NCBI RefSeq assembly: GCF_000719865.1
Contig: NZ_JOID01000033.1
Coordinates: 38,877-102,876 of the forward strand
From: Streptomyces albus subsp. albus
GTDB taxonomy: Bacteria > Actinomycetota > Actinomycetes > Streptomycetales > Streptomycetaceae
Length of the DNA stretch: 64,000 nt
Reading direction: 5' to 3'
Positions within the stretch are counted from its first letter, which is position 1. Every line of letters starts with the position of its first letter. Of this stretch, positions 43,677 to 51,908 are shown piece by piece. The position numbers were made by a program, and so were the translations under genes. The notes below the pieces were generated by a model. It saw only the letters and a list, made by a program, of their open reading frames with translations. It searched no databases and had not been told where the DNA came from.

Positions 43677-44151
43677 GACGTGAATACGGTTTCGTTGTGC
43701 GCATGTGTCCTAACGGCCACCCGGAGCTGCGATGGGGCGTGCGTCGGGGCAGGCGGGACGGGGTGCCGAAGCTCTCACGGGGCCCCAACCACCGTGTGGA
43801 CCGGCGCGATTGCCCGACGAAGGTCCATCACTTCCCGAAGGGAGGAGTGCGGGGGCGCGGGGCGACGGCGCGCGCGATTTCACGGATTCGTTCGCGGTTC
43901 GTTACACGGGACGGGCGGTCGCACGGGCCGGGCGGCACGGCGCCGGCCGGCGCGACGGTCGGCATGACGGCCCGGCACGACGGGGCCGAGCCCGACGTTC
44001 CGGCCCCGGCGGGCCGGAACCCGCCCGGCGGCCCCGGGCCGCGAACGGGCCCGCGGCCGGATCGCGTTCCGCGTACGGCGCGGACAGCACCCCAGGCCCG
44101 TGACGGGTGCGGCCGGGGCGACGCGTGTTCACTTCAGCGGCTCGGATAGCA

Positions 44152-44165
44152 TGGGAGCGCTCCCA
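44152..44165. promoter_or_regulatory. CebR operator upstream of cebR
   Basis: Perfect TGGGAGCGCTCCCA 128 bases before the cebR start, suggesting autoregulation. Confidence 0.93.
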
Positions 44166-44293
44166 AAAATGGGGCGGGATCGGGCCGGGCGCCGGTCCGA
44201 ACGAGTGGCCGGAGACGGCCTGAACCGGCACTGCCGGCCTCCCCCGCACAACCCATCGGGGCGGCCCGGCGGGGCCGACGGTGGGGAGGCCTG

Positions 44294-45322
44294 ATGGCGG
44301 TGAACGGACGGCGGAGCCGGCAACCGACACTGGAGGAAGTCGCCGCGCGAGCGGGGGTCGGCCGGGGGACGGTGTCCCGGGTGATCAACGGCTCGCTGCG
44401 GGTCAGCGACCAGACCAAGGCCGCGGTCGAACAGGCCGTGGCCGAACTCGGCTATGTACCGAACCGGGCGGCACGGGCGCTCGCGGGGCACCGCACCGAC
44501 GCGATCGCCCTGGTCGTCCCGGAGGCGGAGACCAAGCTCTTCGCCGAGCCGTACTTCTCCGACATCGTGCGGGGGGTCGGCGCGGAACTCGCCGAGACCG
44601 AGATGCAGTTGCTGCTGACCCTGATCCGCACGACGAAGGAGCGGCAGCGGTTCGCGCAGTTTCTGCGGGCGCAGCGGGTGGACGGCGTCCTCGTCGTCTC
44701 GGTGCACGAGCACGACCCGCTGCCGGACCTGCTGGAGGATCTGGGCCTGCCGGCCGTGCTCAGCGGCCGGCGCTCCGATCTGGAGTCGGTGTCGTACGTG
44801 GACTCCGACAATGTCGGCGGAGCGCGGTCCGCCGTCGCGCATCTGCTGGCCGGCGGGCGGCGGAGGGTCGCCACCATCACGGGCGCGCTCGACATGTACG
44901 TCGCCCAGTGCCGGCTGGACGGGTACCGCCAGGCGCTGGAGTCCGCGGGGCTGGGGCGGGACCGGCAGCTCGTGGCGGAGGCCGACTTCACCGAGAGCGG
45001 CGGGCGCCGGGCGATGACCGAACTGCTGGAACGGGAACCGCGGCTGGACGCCGTGTTCGCGGCGTCGGACGTGATGGCCGCCGGTGCGCTGGGCGCGCTG
45101 CGGGCGGCCGGACGCCGGGTGCCGGAGGACGTCGCCCTGGTGGGGTTCGACGACTCGGCGATCGCCCGCCACACCGATCCGCCGCTGACGACGGTGCGGC
45201 AGCCGATCGAGGAGATGGGACGGGCGATGGCCCGGGTGCTGGTGGAGGAGATCGGCTCCCGGACGACGGCGAAGCGGCATGTGGTGCTGGGAACACGGCT
45301 CGTGCACCGGAACTCGGCCTGA
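44294..45322 (+). CDS. cebR: LacI-family cellobiose-responsive repressor CebR
   Basis: 342 residues, ATG 44294 behind GGGGAGG. The N-terminal LacI helix-turn-helix (TLEEVAARAGVGRGTVSRVINGSLRVS) and hinge helix (YVPNRAARALAG) precede a periplasmic-binding-like effector domain (AIALVVPEAETKLFAEPYFSDIVRGV, YVDSDNVGGARSAVAHLL, VALVGFDDSAIARHTDPPLTTVRQP). It lies among four CebR-type palindromes, divergent from cebEFG and just before bglC. Cellobiose or cellotriose is the expected inducer. In plant-pathogenic streptomycetes CebR also controls thaxtomin synthesis, so control of a specialised operon downstream of bglC here would have precedent. Confidence 0.93.
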   Translation: MAVNGRRSRQPTLEEVAARAGVGRGTVSRVINGSLRVSDQTKAAVEQAVAELGYVPNRAARALAGHRTDAIALVVPEAETKLFAEPYFSDIVRGVGAELAETEMQLLLTLIRTTKERQRFAQFLRAQRVDGVLVVSVHEHDPLPDLLEDLGLPAVLSGRRSDLESVSYVDSDNVGGARSAVAHLLAGGRRRVATITGALDMYVAQCRLDGYRQALESAGLGRDRQLVAEADFTESGGRRAMTELLEREPRLDAVFAASDVMAAGALGALRAAGRRVPEDVALVGFDDSAIARHTDPPLTTVRQPIEEMGRAMARVLVEEIGSRTTAKRHVVLGTRLVHRNSA

Positions 45323-45479
45323 CCGCCCCGGCAGGGAGCCGTGGCCGGGCCCGCACCCCGGCAGCGGCCCCCGCGCCTGGCACGTGCGCGACGCCCCGGC
45401 GGGTCGGATCACGCCGGGATGCGGGTGCGCCGCGCCCGGCACGGGGGGTGCCGCGCCGGGCAGGGGTGCGCCGTGCCCG

Positions 45480-45509
45480 GGGTGCCGCCCGGCCGCTCGG
45501 GCGGCACCC
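45480..45509 (+). terminator. Terminator downstream of cebR
   Basis: Perfect 12-bp stem (gggtgccgcccg at 45480-45491, cgggcggcaccc at 45498-45509) with a 6-base loop. Further dyads follow (CATCCCGGGATG at 45539-45550 and an imperfect hairpin 45549-45583) within the 743-base cebR-bglC gap, which otherwise holds only the bglC promoter and operators. Confidence 0.78.
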
Positions 45510-45880
45510 GCGAATGCCGGAGCACTCCGGGCGGGTCACATCCCGGGATGCCGTGATTTCCGGCCCGCGGAAATACGCGGCACCGGCGCCGGGACCGGGA
45601 GCGGAAGCGGCGATTCACTAGTTGAAAGCAATGGCCGGGCCGACGACGGCCGTCGCGGCGCCGCGCCGCCGCCCCGGCAGGGGGCACTTCCGGGCCGGGC
45701 GGGGCCGGAGATACGACCGGGCCGGGCGTGACCGGTGAGGGCGACCGGGCTTTTCCTTCCGGGGAATTATGGCCCGCACACGCCGGCGGGCAGGGAAACC
45801 GGCAGCTCAACGGCGTGCGACCGGTGGACCGGGTTGCGTCTGCACGCCCCCGCCGGAGAAGAGCGGAGCGCGTTGAAATC

Positions 45881-45910
45881 TTGACACCGGCTGTCAGCTC
45901 CGCCACATTT
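45881..45910 (+). promoter_or_regulatory. Likely bglC promoter
   Basis: TTGACA (45881-45886), 18-base spacer, then ACATTT (45905-45910), immediately followed by a CebR box. The same arrangement is seen before cebE. Confidence 0.6.
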
Positions 45911-45911
45911 A

Positions 45912-45925
45912 TGGGAGCGCTCCCA
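45912..45925. promoter_or_regulatory. CebR operator 1 of bglC
   Basis: Perfect TGGGAGCGCTCCCA directly after the predicted -10 region of bglC. Confidence 0.93.
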
Positions 45926-45995
45926 GAGGTTTTTCGCGTTACTCACCCGCCCACAGCGACCCCGGCTGGCCAGGTGGTCGCTTTCCGCCCGATTT

Positions 45996-46009
45996 TGGGA
46001 ACGCTCCCA
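45996..46009. promoter_or_regulatory. CebR operator 2 of bglC (one mismatch)
   Basis: TGGGAACGCTCCCA, one base off the palindrome, 84 bases downstream of operator 1 and 57 bases before the bglC start. Paired sites suggest looping or tighter repression. Confidence 0.85.
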
Positions 46010-46065
46010 CTCGCTCCGCAGGTGCGCTGCGAGCCGTATTCGACAGTTGTTGATGAGGTCCGGAC

Positions 46066-47499
46066 GTGACAATGCAGGATGAACAGACCGCTGTGGCACC
46101 GGAGGCAGAGCCTCGGGTCGCCGCCTTCCCGACCGGCTTCCTCTGGGGTGTGGCCACTTCCGCCTACCAGATCGAGGGCGCCGCGGACGCGGACGGTCGC
46201 GGACAGTCCATCTGGGACACCTTCGCGCATACTCCCGGACGGGTCGTCGGCGGTGACACCGGCGACGTGGCCGCGGACCACTATCACCGCTACCCCGAGG
46301 ACGTCGCTCTCATGTCCGAACTCGGGCTGGGCGCCTACCGGTTCTCGGTCTCGTGGCCCCGGATCCAGGCGGACGGCTCCGGTCCGGCGAACGCGCGGGG
46401 CGTCGACTTCTACCAGCGCCTGGTGGACTCGCTGCTGGAGCGCGGCATCGAGCCGGCGGTCACGCTCTACCACTGGGACCTCCCGCAGGCCCTGGAGGAC
46501 AAGGGCGGGTGGCTGAACCGCGACACGGCCTACCGGTTCGCCGAGTACGCCGGGGTCATGCGCGAGGCGCTCGGGGACCGCGTCAAGCTGTGGACCACCC
46601 TCAACGAGCCGTGGTGCGCGGCCTTCCTCGGGTACGGGGAGGGCAAGCACGCCCCGGGTGTCCAGGACCCGCCGGCCTCCCTGCGCGCCGCCCACCATCT
46701 GCTGCTCGCCCACGGCCTGGCCGTCCCGGCCCTGCGCGCCGCGGCGCCCGGACCGGTGGAGATCGGCACCACGCTCAACTTCTACCCGGTGTCGTCCGCC
46801 TCGGACGCCCCGGCGGACCTGGACGCCGCCCACCGCATCGACATCCTGCAGAACCGCCTCTTCCTCGACCCGGTGATGCAGGGCGGCTACCCGGCCGACA
46901 TCCGGGCGCACCTGGAGCGGGTCTGCGGCACGGAGCACATCCTGGAGGGCGACGAGGCGCTGATCGGGGCACCGATCGACTTCCTCGGCGTCAACTACTA
47001 CACCTCCTACCACGTGGCGGGCGGCGGCGAGCCCGCCGAGGGTCCCGGCTCCTGCTGGCCCGGCGCGGAGGACGTGCGGTTCCTGTCCTGCGGCCGGCCG
47101 CTGACGGACATCGGCTGGGAGATCGACGCCCGGGGGCTCCGCACCATCCTGGAGCGGATCAACAGCGACTACCCCGGCATCAAGATCATGATCACCGAGA
47201 ACGGCGCCGCCTACGACGACCCGGTCACGCCCGACGGCAAGGTGCACGACGCCGACCGGATCGCCTACGTCGACGGGCATCTGCGCGCCACGCAGCAGGC
47301 CATCGCCAACGGCGTGGACGTGCGCGGCTACTTCCTCTGGTCGCTGCTCGACAACTTCGAGTGGGCCGAGGGCTACGCCAAGCGCTTCGGCATCGTCCAC
47401 GTGGACTTCGACACCCAGCTGCGTACGCCCAAGGACAGCGCCTTCTGGTACGGCGGGGTGGCCCTGCGCAACGGCCTCTCCGGCGACGGGACCGGCTGA
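46066..47499 (+). CDS. bglC: GH1 beta-glucosidase BglC (cellobiose hydrolysis)
   Basis: 477 residues from GTG 46066. Motifs: FLWGVATSAYQIEGA, acid/base E181 in TLNEPWCAA, nucleophile E378 in [32 protein letters not shown]. There is no leader, so it hydrolyses imported cellobiose and cellotriose to glucose in the cytoplasm, thereby also removing the CebR inducer. Its promoter carries two CebR operators. In most streptomycetes bglC follows cebG; here it is separated from cebEFG and lies behind cebR. The next gene begins 113 bases downstream on the same strand with no hairpin terminator apparent, so readthrough into the radical SAM operon is possible. Confidence 0.93.
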   Translation: MTMQDEQTAVAPEAEPRVAAFPTGFLWGVATSAYQIEGAADADGRGQSIWDTFAHTPGRVVGGDTGDVAADHYHRYPEDVALMSELGLGAYRFSVSWPRIQADGSGPANARGVDFYQRLVDSLLERGIEPAVTLYHWDLPQALEDKGGWLNRDTAYRFAEYAGVMREALGDRVKLWTTLNEPWCAAFLGYGEGKHAPGVQDPPASLRAAHHLLLAHGLAVPALRAAAPGPVEIGTTLNFYPVSSASDAPADLDAAHRIDILQNRLFLDPVMQGGYPADIRAHLERVCGTEHILEGDEALIGAPIDFLGVNYYTSYHVAGGGEPAEGPGSCWPGAEDVRFLSCGRPLTDIGWEIDARGLRTILERINSDYPGIKIMITENGAAYDDPVTPDGKVHDADRIAYVDGHLRATQQAIANGVDVRGYFLWSLLDNFEWAEGYAKRFGIVHVDFDTQLRTPKDSAFWYGGVALRNGLSGDGTG

Positions 47500-47552
47500 C
47501 CCACACCGCGCTCGCGGCACCAGCGGGGGCGGGCACGGCAGGAACAGGCACA

Positions 47553-47589
47553 ACACAGCACAGCACAGCACAGCACTGCACAGCACAGC
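47553..47589. repeat. 5-bp (cacag) tandem array between bglC and the radical SAM gene
   Basis: About seven ACAGC-type pentamers with one interruption (cactg), just before the radical SAM start. Length change here would alter the spacing of the intergenic leader. Confidence 0.92.
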
Positions 47590-47612
47590 GCACGCAAGTG
47601 AACGGGGGACTC

Positions 47613-48761
47613 GTGTACGGAGTGGATGAACAACCGGAGTTACCGGGAGGGCTGGGGGCGGCCGACGTGAGGCGGAAGCTCGACCTCGTCGGCAAGCTGT
47701 ACCAGCGCTCGGTGCTTCCGGCGGCGCGCGAGGTCGCGCGGGGGCGGCGGCTGAAGTGGCCGCTGGTCGTCGATCTGGATCCGACGACCCTGTGCGATCT
47801 CGCCTGCCCCGAGTGCATCAGCTCGGGGGTGCTGAACCAGGGGCAGTTCTCCCGGGACCGGATCACCGATCTGGCGCACGAGCTGGCCGGTTCCGGCGTA
47901 CGGGCGGTCATCCTGATCGGCGGCGGCGAGCCGCTGATGCACCGGTCCATCGGGACCGTCATCGAGGTGCTGCACGGCGCGGGCATCCGCATCGGGCTGG
48001 TCACCAACGGCACCCTGATCGGCCGTTACCTCGACGAGCTGGCGTCCATGCTCTCCTGGGTCCGCGTCTCCCTGGACGCGGCGACCCCCGCGACGTTCGA
48101 CGTCTTCCGGCCCAGCCGCCGCAAGTCCAGTGTGTTCCCGCAGATCATCGCGGACATGCGGCGGCTGGCCGAGCGCAAGGCCGGGCGGCTCGGCTACTCG
48201 TTCCTGCTGATGCAGCGCTTCGACGGCGAGGGGCGGCTCACGGCCACCAACTACCCCGAGGTGCAGCAGGCGGGCGAGCTCGCGAAGGACATCGGCTGCG
48301 ACTACTTCGAGCTGAAGGCGATGCTCGACGCCGACCACTTCACCGTCAACCAGGCCGCCGAGCACACGGAGCTCGTCGAGGAGCAGTGGTCCCGGCTGCG
48401 CAAGCTGGAGGACGAGTCGTTCCGGCTGCTCCGGTCCTCCAACTGGCTGGCGGTGCGCTCCGGTTCGGACCCGGTGCAGAAGAAGGAGTACGCGGCCTGC
48501 CCGGTGGCCGAACTGCGCACCACGGTCACGCCCACCGGCGTCTACATCTGCCCGTACCACCGGGGCCACGAGAAGGGGAAGCTGGGCGACATCGCGGAGA
48601 TGTCGTTCGAGGAGATGTGGGCCCGCGCCGACACCACCGTCATCGACCCGCGGAAGGACTGCCGGTTCCACTGCGCGCGGCACCCCGTGAACGTCGAGAT
48701 CGACGGGCTGCGGCACCGCGAACCGCCCGAACCCGTCGACGACTTCGACCCCTTCATCTGA
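47613..48761 (+). CDS. Radical SAM enzyme with extra C-terminal cysteines (SPASM-like)
   Basis: 382 residues. GTG 47613 is chosen because GGGGGA precedes it (GTG 47598 and 47622 are in frame). The [4Fe-4S]/SAM motif is C61-DLA-C65-PE-C68; SAM-binding ILIGGGEPLMH and VRVSLDAAT follow. The C-terminal part carries cysteines in EYAACPVAEL, VYICPYHRGHEKGKLGD and DCRFHCARHP, typical of SPASM/twitch auxiliary clusters. Relatives include aminoglycoside dehydrogenases or epimerases and RiPP-modifying enzymes, but no precursor peptide gene is visible. A rare TTA is codon 10 (47640-47642). It heads a same-strand run with FMO, MFS, GT-deacetylase and GH3 genes, suggesting carbohydrate-based chemistry. 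Confidence 0.9.
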   Translation: MYGVDEQPELPGGLGAADVRRKLDLVGKLYQRSVLPAAREVARGRRLKWPLVVDLDPTTLCDLACPECISSGVLNQGQFSRDRITDLAHELAGSGVRAVILIGGGEPLMHRSIGTVIEVLHGAGIRIGLVTNGTLIGRYLDELASMLSWVRVSLDAATPATFDVFRPSRRKSSVFPQIIADMRRLAERKAGRLGYSFLLMQRFDGEGRLTATNYPEVQQAGELAKDIGCDYFELKAMLDADHFTVNQAAEHTELVEEQWSRLRKLEDESFRLLRSSNWLAVRSGSDPVQKKEYAACPVAELRTTVTPTGVYICPYHRGHEKGKLGDIAEMSFEEMWARADTTVIDPRKDCRFHCARHPVNVEIDGLRHREPPEPVDDFDPFI

Positions 48762-48797
48762 CGCCGTCCGATGGCACACCGGAAGAGACCCCACGCC

Positions 48798-50429
48798 ATG
48801 TCGCCCTTACCCGAACCCCGGCCGGCCCCGCCCCGTTCCGCGTCGCTCCCCCGCGCCAGGAGACGCTCGCGGATCGCAGTCATCGGAGCGGGGCCGGCCG
48901 GCCTCACCAGTGCCAAGCAGGCGCTGGCCGAGGGCCATGAGGTGGTGGTCTTCGAGAAGAACGCCGATCTGGGCGGGATCTGGGATCCGGCCTCCGGCGG
49001 CGCCTACCCCGGGGTGCGGATGCAGAGCTCGCGGATGAGCTTCCCGTTCTCCGACTTCCCGCCCCGCGGCGTGGACGACTTCCCCACCCTTCCGCAGGTG
49101 CACACCTATCTGCGGTCCTACGCCGAGGCGTTCGGGGTGCTGCCGGTCTGCCGCTTCGGCCACCGGGTGGTCCGGGTGGCGCGGGAGGCGGACGGGTGGC
49201 GGGTCACCGTCCGGCACGGGGGCGGCGAGAGCGGCGAGGTCTTCGACGCGGTGATGGTCGCGAGCGGCGAGCTGTGGGAGCCCCGGCTGCCGGAGCACAT
49301 GCCGGGCCCCGCCGCCCGGGTCCGGGTGTGGACGGCCAAGTCCTACCGGGGCACGGCTGACTTCGCCGGACGCCGGGTGCTGGTGGTCGGGGGCGGGGTC
49401 AGCGGCGCGGACATCGCCGCCGAACTGTCGGACGCCGGCGCGCGGGTGGACTGGTCGGTGCGCGGCCGGGCCCTCTTCCTGCCGCGCGACTGCGCGGGCG
49501 TCTACAACGACGCGCTCTTCTCGTACGCGGGCCGGGTCGCGCTGGAGGAGATGCCCTACCGGGACTATCTGGCCTGGCTGAGCGAACTGCTGCCCGAGTA
49601 CATGGCGATGTACCGGCAGACGGGCCTGCTGCCGGCGGACGGCTTCCACGGCGCCGTGCACGTGAACGAGAAGGCGATCCCCCGGGTCTACCGGGGCGGC
49701 ATCACGGTCCGCCCGGCGTTCGAGCGATTCCGGCCCGACGGCACGGCGGTGCTGGCCGACGGCAGCGAACACACCTATGACGACGTCGTGCTGTGCCTGG
49801 GCTACGGGATGCCGGACTACGGCTTCATCGAGGGCTTCCGCCGCGAGGACCTCTACGAGCACCACTTCTTCCGGCACGACCCGACCCTCGCCGTCATCAA
49901 CACCCCGGTGGACACGGAGGGGTTCGGCACCGCATGCCCCTACTTCGAGGCCATCGCCGCCTGGGCGCTGGCCGTGTTCGCGGGGCGGGCCGTCCTGCCG
50001 GACGCGAAGACGATGGCCGTCTGGTGCGAGCGGCATCTGGCCCGCCTGGACGACCGCCGTTACCTCGACTGCTGGCTGGAGACCATCCGCATCGGTCTCG
50101 CCGCCGGCACCCTCCCCGACCCGCGCACCGCCTTCGCCGCCTACTGGCGGCTGGTGTCCGGCACGGTGGCTCCGTCCCGGCTGGGCCCCGGGGGCCCGGT
50201 CCGGCCGCGCCCCGCGACCTACGACGGACTGTTCGACCTGGACCATCTCCGGCACCGCGTCCTCGCCGCCCTCCCCCTCTCCGACCGGGACGGCCTGCTG
50301 GCCGCCGGGGAGATCGGCCGGGCGGACTACGAGGCCGCGCTGCTCGTCCCCGAGGGCCGGGAACTGCCGCCCTGGCTGCCCTACCGGCAGCGGCGCGGCT
50401 CCCGGCAGCCGGCGGCCGTGCCCGGGTGA
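48798..50429 (+). CDS. Flavin-containing monooxygenase
   Basis: 543 residues from ATG 48798 (GGAAGAG upstream; ATG 48771 is weaker). FAD motif RIAVIGAGPAGLTSAK, then the FMO/BVMO region (GGIWDPASGGAYPGVRMQSS, FPPRGVDDFPTLPQVHTYL). The NADPH motif RVLVVGGGVSGADIAAEL comes next, preceded by TAKSYRG at the FMO fingerprint position. FMOs of this type oxidise soft nucleophiles (amine N or S) or run Baeyer-Villiger chemistry. The roughly 100-residue C-terminal extension (PATYDGLFDLDHLRHRVLAAL) is beyond the core fold and unrecognised. It lies 36 bases behind the radical SAM gene, so it is co-transcribed. Confidence 0.9.
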   Translation: MSPLPEPRPAPPRSASLPRARRRSRIAVIGAGPAGLTSAKQALAEGHEVVVFEKNADLGGIWDPASGGAYPGVRMQSSRMSFPFSDFPPRGVDDFPTLPQVHTYLRSYAEAFGVLPVCRFGHRVVRVAREADGWRVTVRHGGGESGEVFDAVMVASGELWEPRLPEHMPGPAARVRVWTAKSYRGTADFAGRRVLVVGGGVSGADIAAELSDAGARVDWSVRGRALFLPRDCAGVYNDALFSYAGRVALEEMPYRDYLAWLSELLPEYMAMYRQTGLLPADGFHGAVHVNEKAIPRVYRGGITVRPAFERFRPDGTAVLADGSEHTYDDVVLCLGYGMPDYGFIEGFRREDLYEHHFFRHDPTLAVINTPVDTEGFGTACPYFEAIAAWALAVFAGRAVLPDAKTMAVWCERHLARLDDRRYLDCWLETIRIGLAAGTLPDPRTAFAAYWRLVSGTVAPSRLGPGGPVRPRPATYDGLFDLDHLRHRVLAALPLSDRDGLLAAGEIGRADYEAALLVPEGRELPPWLPYRQRRGSRQPAAVPG

Positions 50430-50537
50430 CACCCGGCGGCCTCCGCGGCCCCTGAGGGCCTCCCGCGAGTCCCGCGGCCCTGCCGTCCCGCCCGCCCCGC
50501 ACCCCCGTCCCGTGACCGTTCCGCGCCAGGGAGAAGC

Positions 50538-51908
50538 GTGCACACCACCACCACCGCCACCGCCAGGACGCGCGTCGCCGGCGTCCTCAAGGACGGCGCG
50601 CTCAACAGCCTGATCGGCGTCACCGGCATGGTCGGGGTCGCCGGGGCCATGGTCGTCACCTCCACCAGCCTGTTCCTGTCCGACGCGGTGCGGGTGTCGC
50701 CGCTGATGATCGGGCTGTTCTTCGCGGCGCGCGCGGCCTCGGAGATCCTCTCCGACCTGGTCGTCGGTGCGCTGTCGGACCGGATGTCGAGCCGGCGCTC
50801 CCTGCTCGCGCTGTGCGCGGCCTGCTCGGCCGCCGGCGCGGTCGCCTACCTGCTGCTGCGCGACTACTACGCGCTGCTGGTGACGGGCGCCCTGTTCTTC
50901 GGTATCGGCGGCGCCGTCTTCTCGCAACTCTTCGCCTATACGCGGGAGTTCGCGGACAGCCGGGGCACGGACGCCGCGTTCTTCAACTCGGCGCTCCGCT
51001 CGGTGACCTCGGTGGCCTGGATCGTCGGCCCGCCGTTCGGCTTCTATCTGATCTCCTCCCGCGGCTTCTCCAGCCTGTTCTTCGCCGCGGCGGTCTTCTA
51101 CCTGCTGTCGGCGGTGCTCTGCGTGCTGGCCCTGCCGGACACGGCGACGGCCCGGCCCGGACCCGTCGCGGACGGCGGCCCGGCGAACGACGGCACGGCG
51201 GACGGCGGCCCCGCGAACGACGGCGGCGCGGAGGGCGTACCGGAGGGCGCGGCCGGGCCGCGGAAGGCGGAAACGGCACAGACCGGGCCGCCCAAGGCAG
51301 CGCCCGGGAAGACCGGGGCCGCGCCCACGGCACCCGCCCCGCCCCGCAACGCCTTCTCCGGTCTCACCCCGCGGGTGCGCTCCCTGATGGCCGTCATCGT
51401 GCTGATGCTGACCGTCAACAGCGTCTACCAGATCAATATCGCCCTGTTCGTCACCAAGGACCTGGGGCTGGGCAAGGGCTTCGCCGGTCTGCTGCTCGGG
51501 CTCGCCGCCGCCCTGGAGATCCCCCTGATGATCTACACGGGGGCCAGGGCCGAACGCATCGGCAAATGGCGCCTGGTGACCGTCGCGGCCGTGTGCGCCA
51601 CGCTCTTCTTCGCCGCACTGCCGTTCACCGAGTCCCCGGTGGTCCTGCTGCTGCTCCAGCTGCCCAACGCGCTGTGGACGGCGATCGTGCTCAGCATCCC
51701 CGTGATCATCCTGCAGAACGCCATGTCCGACCGGATCGGCGCCGCCTCGGCCCTCTACGGGGCCTCCTTCAAGGCGGGCAGCTTCCTCGGCGGGATGACG
51801 GCCGGCGCCGTCGCCCAGTGGCTCGGCTTCACCCACGTGTTCTGGGCCTGCGCCGCGCTGAGCGCGGTGGCCGCCCTTCTGCTCGTCACCGGAGGAAGAG
51901 ATGAGTAG
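50538..51908 (+). CDS. MFS transporter resembling sugar efflux (SET) proteins
   Basis: 456 residues from GTG 50538 behind AGGGAG. Twelve membrane segments are divided six plus six by a long hydrophilic loop (about 200-270) with ADGGPANDG-type repeats. The signature LFFAARAASEILSDLVVGALSDRMSSRRSLL matches the loop 2-3 MFS motif and the opening of SetA-type sugar efflux transporters. It is probably the exporter of the cluster product or of sugar by-products. The stop overlaps the next gene by 8 bases, tying its synthesis to the glycosyltransferase-deacetylase. Confidence 0.88.
   Translation: MHTTTTATARTRVAGVLKDGALNSLIGVTGMVGVAGAMVVTSTSLFLSDAVRVSPLMIGLFFAARAASEILSDLVVGALSDRMSSRRSLLALCAACSAAGAVAYLLLRDYYALLVTGALFFGIGGAVFSQLFAYTREFADSRGTDAAFFNSALRSVTSVAWIVGPPFGFYLISSRGFSSLFFAAAVFYLLSAVLCVLALPDTATARPGPVADGGPANDGTADGGPANDGGAEGVPEGAAGPRKAETAQTGPPKAAPGKTGAAPTAPAPPRNAFSGLTPRVRSLMAVIVLMLTVNSVYQINIALFVTKDLGLGKGFAGLLLGLAAALEIPLMIYTGARAERIGKWRLVTVAAVCATLFFAALPFTESPVVLLLLQLPNALWTAIVLSIPVIILQNAMSDRIGAASALYGASFKAGSFLGGMTAGAVAQWLGFTHVFWACAALSAVAALLLVTGGRDE

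Larger units (their letters stand above)
43398..44293. other. cebE-cebR divergent control region
   Basis: About 900 bases with no supported gene. It contains one CebR box and a TTGACA promoter for cebE, a second CebR box for cebR, and GC-rich inverted segments between 43850 and 44130. The frames covering it lack domain features. Confidence 0.7.

Noticed and set aside
43574-44149. 191-residue plus-strand frame in the cebE-cebR gap
   Set aside because: It overlaps operators and the cebE promoter and has no recognisable features.
47613-48761. Radical SAM gene considered as a RiPP-maturation enzyme
   Set aside because: No short precursor-peptide gene or recognition-element protein is visible upstream or downstream; the sugar context fits better.
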